DNA of 57,092 nt from an uncultured Prevotellaceae bacterium (lineage in GTDB: Bacteria; Bacteroidota; Bacteroidia; Bacteroidales; Bacteroidaceae): positions 1 through 57,092 of the forward strand of contig CALBJW010000203.1 of assembly GCA_937893145.1 (NCBI GenBank), in the 5' to 3' direction. Below the pieces are notes generated by a model. That model was not told where the DNA came from. It did not search any database and worked only from the letters and a program-made list of their open reading frames with translations. Positions within the stretch are counted from its first letter, which is position 1, and every line of letters starts with the position of its first letter. Both the position numbers and the translations under genes were made by a program. Positions 52,205 through 57,092 of the stretch are shown here, piece by piece.

Positions 52205-53830
52205 TTATCTGAAATCAAAATTATCGTCAAGGGTTGGAGCGAGCACATCGCTATTCTCCGCATTCTCCAATGCCTGCTTAAGCCACTGGCGTACCTTGTC
52301 GCTATTGTTAAGAGGTTCCCTATCGTATTGTGCCACCCTACTCTTTATGTCCTCCACATCGTCGAGAGTGTAACAGTTCTGGCTCAAGTCAACCAGTTCC
52401 TTTGCCAAGAAATAGTCGCTCACCACCTGACAAGCCTCCTTCATTTCGTTTCTCTTGTCTTCGCTGAGGTATCTGCAAGCCATGATTTTTCTTGCTTCAG
52501 TCTGCAGGCGATACAATGTGCTTTCGCTCCACGCATTGCCCTTGAACTCGTATTCCATTCCTCCACGAACAACATCCGAGAAGGTGTCGTAAAGCACTCG
52601 CTTACATTCGGCATACTCATGCATACGCATCAGTCGCTTTCCACCCTTCAGCTCTATCTTCTGCTCTATCTTCAATTCATCCTCAAGTGCTCTGAAATTA
52701 TCAACAACCTTGAAGTAAGCACCACCCTTAATCCTGCTTTCTACCTCACCAGTGAAATATGTGCAGTAGTCCAGTGGCAGTATTGCCTCCTTTGGCAGAG
52801 GCTGGTTCATGCGCAGAACACCAAATGCCAGATAGAGCAGCACTGCACCTGCAGCAAGCACAGCGAGTGCGGTAGTCCACCAAGACCCCGTCTCGAGCAG
52901 TTTGCCAATCCACGAGCGGTAAGGCATACTCTTCAACGCCAGCACCCTCTCCATGAAGTTGCGAGCATGGGTAAGATCGACCTTCACCAGTCGCTGCAAC
53001 TTCACCTCACCTATACTAAAAGGTACAGGCGCAGCATCACTAATCTCCATAGCATGACAGGTGTTCTTCACCGCCATCCACAAATCTATGTGGTCGGCTG
53101 TCATCATGGTCTGTGCCAGTTCAGCCCTGTAGTCCTCAGGCACCGATGTCAGCGTATCAATCTTTGTGACAAGCAGATACACACCGACAGAATAGTCGAG
53201 CGCACCCTCCTTCCTCAGTTCGTTGAGCAGATTGATAAACATATTGTCCTGCACCACACCAGCATTGCTGCAGTCATAACACAAGATATGTATCTTGTCG
53301 TTCTCAGTTTCCTTCAGCACATCCTTCGAAACCGACATGCCGTTCATCTCCACCAATGCCAGGGGATGAGTCCTGCCGTCCTTATCCTTTATATTGGTAT
53401 TGATGACATCCCAATCCTCCGAATCTGCCACCTCAGGCATGATGGTATCAGTGCCGGTCTGTGCAAAGGCACTGCAAAGGCTCTCGCATCGTGACAGTGC
53501 AGCGCCCTCATTCACCTTCTTTGTTCCTTCGGGCTGAGCAGCAAGCACAGAACCAATCACAGTGGTCTTGCCCGCACCCTTCATACCCCAGAAATAGACC
53601 TCTGTGCGACCTTCCTCCTCCAGCAGTTCTGCACCACCAGCAGGAATCTGAGCAGCACACACATTCCTCTCCACCACACTCATCACACGGTCTATCAAAT
53701 CCTCCGAAAGCACGCGTTCCAGTACCACACGAGGAACCTTGAAGTCAGTCACCATGCGTCTGACATCCAAAAGGTCCATAGTGTTCTCATCCCCCATGAG
53801 GGGAGTTCTCATATCATTCATCTGCACCAA
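52205..53830 (-). CDS. Membrane-anchored P-loop GTPase (system gene 2)
   Basis: A 541-residue protein. GTPase motifs: P-loop GMKGAGKT (82-89), a G3-like motif VEMNG (160-164, Glu in place of the usual Asp), and G4-like TKID (222-225, for NKxD) after strand VGVYLLV. A single membrane segment lies at about 318-337 (TTALAVLAAGAVLLYLAFGV), followed by about 200 mostly helical residues (LEDELKIEQKIELKGGKRLM, RLQTEARKIM) that would be extracytoplasmic if the GTPase is inside. It thus couples a cytoplasmic nucleotide switch to the outside of the membrane. The stop and the start of the next gene touch (52205/52204), so translation is likely coupled. Confidence 0.75.
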   Translation of the reverse strand: MVQMNDMRTPLMGDENTMDLLDVRRMVTDFKVPRVVLERVLSEDLIDRVMSVVERNVCAAQIPAGGAELLEEEGRTEVYFWGMKGAGKTTVIGSVLAAQPEGTKKVNEGAALSRCESLCSAFAQTGTDTIMPEVADSEDWDVINTNIKDKDGRTHPLALVEMNGMSVSKDVLKETENDKIHILCYDCSNAGVVQDNMFINLLNELRKEGALDYSVGVYLLVTKIDTLTSVPEDYRAELAQTMMTADHIDLWMAVKNTCHAMEISDAAPVPFSIGEVKLQRLVKVDLTHARNFMERVLALKSMPYRSWIGKLLETGSWWTTALAVLAAGAVLLYLAFGVLRMNQPLPKEAILPLDYCTYFTGEVESRIKGGAYFKVVDNFRALEDELKIEQKIELKGGKRLMRMHEYAECKRVLYDTFSDVVRGGMEYEFKGNAWSESTLYRLQTEARKIMACRYLSEDKRNEMKEACQVVSDYFLAKELVDLSQNCYTLDDVEDIKSRVAQYDREPLNNSDKVRQWLKQALENAENSDVLAPTLDDNFDFR

Positions 53831-53831
53831 C

Positions 53832-54644
53832 TTACTTTTTACTAAACTTACGGTTTCGTCTCACTAACATATAAGGCATGATGACCAGCAGAAAACAGAT
53901 ACCACTTATCAGCAGTCCACGCTCATCCATACCCTCCATCTTCGCATTCTTGAAGTACAACCTGTCGAGTTTACTCTCCAAGTCAGGCATGTCGAAAGGT
54001 TCTGCTTTCTCGTCCTTATATATCACGTTCGACAGTTCCTTGTACTCATCCAACCACTGCAGGGCAGCTTTCTTTATCATCGCCACATTGCGAGGAGTGA
54101 ATATGTTCCACAGGTTTACATCAACAACGTCATCAAGCCACGCATCACGCATATCCTCAATCTCGGCGATGTACTTAGGCATCAATCTGCGACGCAGACT
54201 CCTGCCCTTACCATCCGTAAAGTGGCGCGCTTCGTAGTTCTCGCATCTCTGTTCCGCATAGTCCCTATAGCAGCAACTCAGGTCCTTCACCTCGATGATA
54301 GCACTATCCACATTCGCTACAAACTCAGGTCTGTGGTCACGCACCTTCATGAAGTTAGAGCAAGGCACACTACCAGCGAGCATCACCATCAGAACAACAA
54401 GCGCCATCAAGAGTTCTGGCACCCATCCGTCCTTCAGTCGCACCATCTGTTTCGACTTGCACATCCTCACCACACAGCATCCCACAACAATCCAAGATAT
54501 TGCGACGAGAGCCACTGGAATCAGCAGTTCACCCTGAAAGTGATAGTCAAGTCCAAGAAACACCATTGCTGAGAAGAATAGCATCGCCACTCCCGCTATA
54601 AACATCGAAATGCCAAAAGGCGTATCTTTTCTCAATATTTCCAT
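53832..54644 (-). CDS. Four-helix membrane protein (system gene 1)
   Basis: The frame is open to 54698, but a promoter -7 box lies at 54672-54679, inside that extension, so I take the ATG at 54644 (MEILRKDTPFGISMF...), giving 270 residues. Membrane segments are at about 11-31, 41-59, 75-95 and 243-261. Between the third and fourth is a domain of about 145 residues with several cysteines (LSCCYRDYAEQRCENYEARH) and many charged residues (MPKYIAEIEDMRDAWLDDVV). I do not recognise the family. It is the first gene of the six-gene operon and is joined to the GTPase gene by one base, so it is probably a structural or sensing part of the same membrane complex. Confidence 0.75.
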   Translation of the reverse strand: MEILRKDTPFGISMFIAGVAMLFFSAMVFLGLDYHFQGELLIPVALVAISWIVVGCCVVRMCKSKQMVRLKDGWVPELLMALVVLMVMLAGSVPCSNFMKVRDHRPEFVANVDSAIIEVKDLSCCYRDYAEQRCENYEARHFTDGKGRSLRRRLMPKYIAEIEDMRDAWLDDVVDVNLWNIFTPRNVAMIKKAALQWLDEYKELSNVIYKDEKAEPFDMPDLESKLDRLYFKNAKMEGMDERGLLISGICFLLVIMPYMLVRRNRKFSKK

Positions 54645-54671
54645 CGTTTTTTGTAAATACTTAATTCGGTG

Positions 54672-54679
54672 CAAATGTA
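54672..54679 (-). promoter_or_regulatory. Promoter -7 box of the six-gene operon
   Basis: Minus strand reads TACATTTG, a match to TAnnTTTG, 28 bases upstream of the ATG at 54644. A TTGG lies somewhat closer than the ideal 19-base spacing. The predicted leader is about 20 nt. Confidence 0.65.
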
Positions 54680-54837
54680 ATAAGAAAATAAACACCAAGA
54701 ATATAAATTCTTATTTTTTTATAAAATTTAGCATAAATTATGCATCGGTATTAACTTAGGACGCCAAGTTTGGCACACACTTTTAGATTTTATATCTAAA
54801 AACAAACTTCCGAAACAAAAATAATTTAAAATAGAGA

Positions 54838-55066
54838 ATTCCTTATACACTTTATACACTAACGCCATTTTTGCCGCTTAACACGTTAAGTATCAACAAT
54901 GTAAAAACGTGTATGATTTTAAAAAATCATACACTCCTTTATACACTTTGTACACATCCTACACTTTATACACTTTATACACGCAATCATACACGGCACT
55001 TAACAAACTATTTATCAGCACTATATCTCCTAAAATTACCGTTAGTGTATAAAGTGTATAAGGAAT
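54838..55066. repeat. 229-bp element: 27-bp inverted arms and 9-bp iterons
   Basis: Arms at 54838-54864 and 55040-55066 are perfect 27-bp inverted copies. TTATACAC occurs exactly seven times, at 54843, 54852, 54939, 54966 and 54975 on plus and at 55045-55052 and 55054-55061 on minus. Near-copies at 54948 and 54957 complete five units in strict 9-bp phase (54939-54982). A further perfect 12-bp palindrome lies at 54909-54934 (GTGTATGATTTT/AAAATCATACAC). No coding sequence is present. Confidence 0.9.
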
Positions 55067-55436
55067 AACACTAAATTATTTAAAGAACCATCCTCCTTGC
55101 ACTTCCATTTTCACGACGGGTCGTGAAAGCTTTCATCTGCGGTCGTGAAAGCTTTCCTGACCGCAAATGAAAACGCAGTTCTTTAGAAATTCTTTTTCTG
55201 CTTTCGGTTAATAGTGACTGACAAAAATAAGGGAATTGCACAATATCACAAACAATTTGTCAACTGATATAGGAATGGGCGATTGTTGTATGTAGCATTT
55301 AGTATCATTTTGTTTTGGTAACTTTATTTTACAAAAACAAGCATAAAATAAAGTTTTCACGAGCAAAATCAAGTTTTTTTTATTCTATCATACAATTTTT
55401 TTGTTCTTAAAGTACTAATATATCATAGATTTTTAC
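55067..55436. other. Non-coding DNA with hairpins
   Basis: No gene seen. Structures: TTTCACGA/TCGTGAAA (55109-55128); TCGTGAAAGCTTTC twice, at 55121 and 55143 (22 bp apart), each holding the palindrome GAAAGCTTTC; TGCGGTC/GACCGCA (55138-55165); and ACTTTATTTTA/TAAAATAAAGT (55321-55354). Confidence 0.75.
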
Positions 55437-55444
55437 TAATTTTG
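55437..55444 (+). promoter_or_regulatory. Candidate -7 box of the repeat protein gene
   Basis: TAATTTTG matches TAnnTTTG. It would give a leader of about 240 nt before the ATG at 55694. No good -33 element is seen. The leader (55452-55693) is AT-rich with no further feature that I can name. Confidence 0.5.
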
Positions 55445-55693
55445 CAGACGTGTTGAAAACGAACACACGAAGATCTTTTTTACATTGTGTAGGAAAAAAT
55501 CAGGAAACACTGATTATTTGCAAATAGAATTATATCAATAGTAATTGTTACTTTGAAAAAGAAATGTCATCTTAATTAATAAAGGTGACGACTGTAAGTG
55601 TTGAATTGAAGGGGCGATTAATTTTCATTTTCACGACAATAACTACACATTATTTATATAATAACATAATTTATTAACTCAAATCTCTAACAC

Positions 55694-57092
55694 ATGAAGA
55701 AAATTTTTCTTTCAATGATGGTAGCAGGTCTTTGCGCAAATGGTAATGCACAGACTATTGAGAACCCAATTGCACTCGATTGGGATGCAACAAGCTTCAA
55801 TGGTCCTACTGCAGGCTATGCAAAGACTTACTATTCTCTCGAATCAAATTACGAAGGTGTTATGATCATTAAGAGCAATCTTAATGGTTACGCTGTAACT
55901 GATTTGATCGTAAATGATGTACGCATTGGTAATGTAACAAACCGCGAAATCCTCGTACATCGTCACGACGTAATCGTTTTCGGTATTGCTTGCGAACTTG
56001 ACAACTCAGGCAACACAATCGAACTTGCTTATCGTCCAGTAGGCGAGGGTGAAGTTTGGAACGGTGCAATCGCTCTTTCACAGGGTGAAGACAACTTGAT
56101 TCCAGCTATCAAGAACAACATTGACCTCCCAATGTGGTACAAGGTTACAGTTTATGCAGGTTCTAAGATGACTCTCAAGATGCCTTATGGAACAGCTGAG
56201 GTATTCACTGCTGACAATGCTGCAAGCGGTATGAAGGGCGCAGGTTTCGAGAACGTTGAAGGTGGTATGGTTTACACATACAACAACCCAACTGACCGTA
56301 CTCTCGACCTTTATGTTAAGGTTTCTGCAAACAACGCAGCTGGTAACGCTTCTGTTGAATATACAGGTGCTGAGCAGAATGCTGGTGCAGGTACTGAGGA
56401 CGATCCAACTATCATCCCATGGGATGCTGAAGAAGTTGAGGTTCCTGCTGGTCACACTTACTACCAGATGACTTCTAACTACGAAGGCGTTATGGCTATG
56501 CTCATCCGTCACGGTGAAGACTACATCGGTAAGCTCGCTGTTAACGGTATTCCTGTAGGTAACGCTACTACTCGCGAACTCCTCGTACAGCGTGGCGATA
56601 TCCTTACATTCGACATCAACACTCGTGAGGACGCTAACATGAAGTTCGGCTTCCGTCCTGTTGCTCAGGGTGACATCTGGAACAACCCATTCATCCTCAA
56701 CGAAGGCGAAAACGATGTTAACGAGGTTCTCCTCAACATTGACGTTGCTAAGTGGTACAAGGTTACTGTTCTCCCAGGTTCTAAGATGACTGTAACTATG
56801 CCTTACGGTGATGCTCAGGTATTCACTGCTGACACTGCTGCTGGTGAAAACATGGGTGCTGCATTCGAGAACACTGAGGACGGTATGACTTACTCATACA
56901 ACAACCCTACTGACCGCAAGCTCGACCTCTACATCAAGGTTAACGCTATGAACGACTTCGGCACTGCTGTTGTTTCTTACGAAGCTGCTGAAGAGAATGC
57001 TGGTACAGGTACTCAGGACGATCCTTTCGTAATCGCTTGGGATGCTGAAGAAGTTGAGGTTCCTGCTGGTCACACTTACTACCAGATGACTT
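55694..57092 (+). CDS. Secreted repeat protein, incomplete at window end
   Basis: Open from the ATG at 55694 to the last base with no stop: at least 466 residues. It starts with a signal peptide (MKKIFLSMMVAGLCANGNAQ). The rest is made of about 206-residue units. Unit 1 begins near ALDWDATSFNGPT, and units 2 and 3 begin with WDAEEVEVPAGHTYYQMT. Each unit holds two beta-sandwich-like halves: SNYEGVM...VNGIPVGNATTREL and WYKVTVLPGSKMTVTMPYGD...AYSYNNPTDRKLDLYIKV-type strands, quoted in part. The first 55 bases of unit 3 are identical to those of unit 2. It is probably a surface or secreted protein; I recognise no enzyme or binding family. Strong use of preferred codons (GCT, GGT, CTC, AAC) suggests high expression. 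Confidence 0.9.
   Translation, partial: MKKIFLSMMVAGLCANGNAQTIENPIALDWDATSFNGPTAGYAKTYYSLESNYEGVMIIKSNLNGYAVTDLIVNDVRIGNVTNREILVHRHDVIVFGIACELDNSGNTIELAYRPVGEGEVWNGAIALSQGEDNLIPAIKNNIDLPMWYKVTVYAGSKMTLKMPYGTAEVFTADNAASGMKGAGFENVEGGMVYTYNNPTDRTLDLYVKVSANNAAGNASVEYTGAEQNAGAGTEDDPTIIPWDAEEVEVPAGHTYYQMTSNYEGVMAMLIRHGEDYIGKLAVNGIPVGNATTRELLVQRGDILTFDINTREDANMKFGFRPVAQGDIWNNPFILNEGENDVNEVLLNIDVAKWYKVTVLPGSKMTVTMPYGDAQVFTADTAAGENMGAAFENTEDGMTYSYNNPTDRKLDLYIKVNAMNDFGTAVVSYEAAEENAGTGTQDDPFVIAWDAEEVEVPAGHTYYQMT

Noticed and set aside
52328..53494. Long open frame (388 codons) opposite the membrane-anchored GTPase gene
   Set aside because: The minus strand holds P-loop and TKID motifs in the right order; the plus translation looks like antisense.
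53832..54698. Upstream start for the first operon gene at 54698
   Set aside because: The promoter -7 box at 54672-54679 lies inside that extension, and the ATG at 54644 gives a better N-terminus.
54838..55066. CRISPR array
   Set aside because: The 9-bp period and inverted arms do not fit repeats with spacers.

Overview
The window looks like chromosome from a member of the Bacteroidales, most like Prevotella. Three things point there. Promoters follow the Bacteroidota pattern TTTG-N19-TAnnTTTG rather than -35/-10. The division/cell-wall (dcw) cluster has the Bacteroidota gene order without murF or ddl. Secreted proteins carry LQG...KG..IVNGKKY-type C-termini. No plasmid, phage, transposase or CRISPR genes were seen.

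Layout. 1-1869: rplS (minus strand) in repeat-rich intergenic DNA. 1870-4805: uxuB-uxuA for hexuronate use. 4885-6178: a small secreted coiled-coil protein and recO (minus). 6318-8977: tRNA-Glu, rpsT and gyrB (plus). 9228-25488: a complete minus-strand dcw cluster transcribed mraZ-rsmH-ftsL-ftsI-murE-mraY-murD-ftsW-murG-murC-ftsQ-ftsA-ftsZ, with a MraZ-type operator over its promoter. 25824-28484: an outer-membrane barrel protein and a short PriA. 28650-39941: a tightly packed plus-strand run of thrA, an ApgM-family gene (probably the homoserine kinase), thrC, a PgpH-like 7TM-HD phosphodiesterase, two SGNH hydrolases and an MBOAT acyltransferase. 40099-42336: a DUF4332 protein, a 63-residue protein and a secreted protein.

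The most unusual part is 42776-54644 (minus strand). It is a six-gene operon of a four-helix membrane protein, a membrane-anchored P-loop GTPase, a 1074-residue polytopic protein ending in a SEDS (FtsW/RodA)-like domain, a second P-loop GTPase, a protein resembling GTPase-associated protein 1 (GAP1) with a membrane anchor, and a 912-residue protein with a class B penicillin-binding-protein transpeptidase fold. In effect, a divergent SEDS/bPBP pair is tied to a double-GTPase/GAP1 module like those proposed for NTP-dependent conflict systems. It sits about 17 kb from the normal FtsW/FtsI pair, which gives an internal reference for alignment. An array of eleven 8-bp units fills the only sizeable gap in the operon, and a 22-bp tandem repeat lies just past its end.

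Upstream of the operon is about 1 kb of non-coding DNA with 27-bp perfect inverted arms, seven copies of TTATACAC in 9-bp phase, and several further hairpins. The window ends inside a secreted protein built of about 206-residue repeats. A palindromic G-rich repeat family occurs at three places, one of them inside the thrC reading frame. All functions are inferred from reading motifs; no database search was possible.
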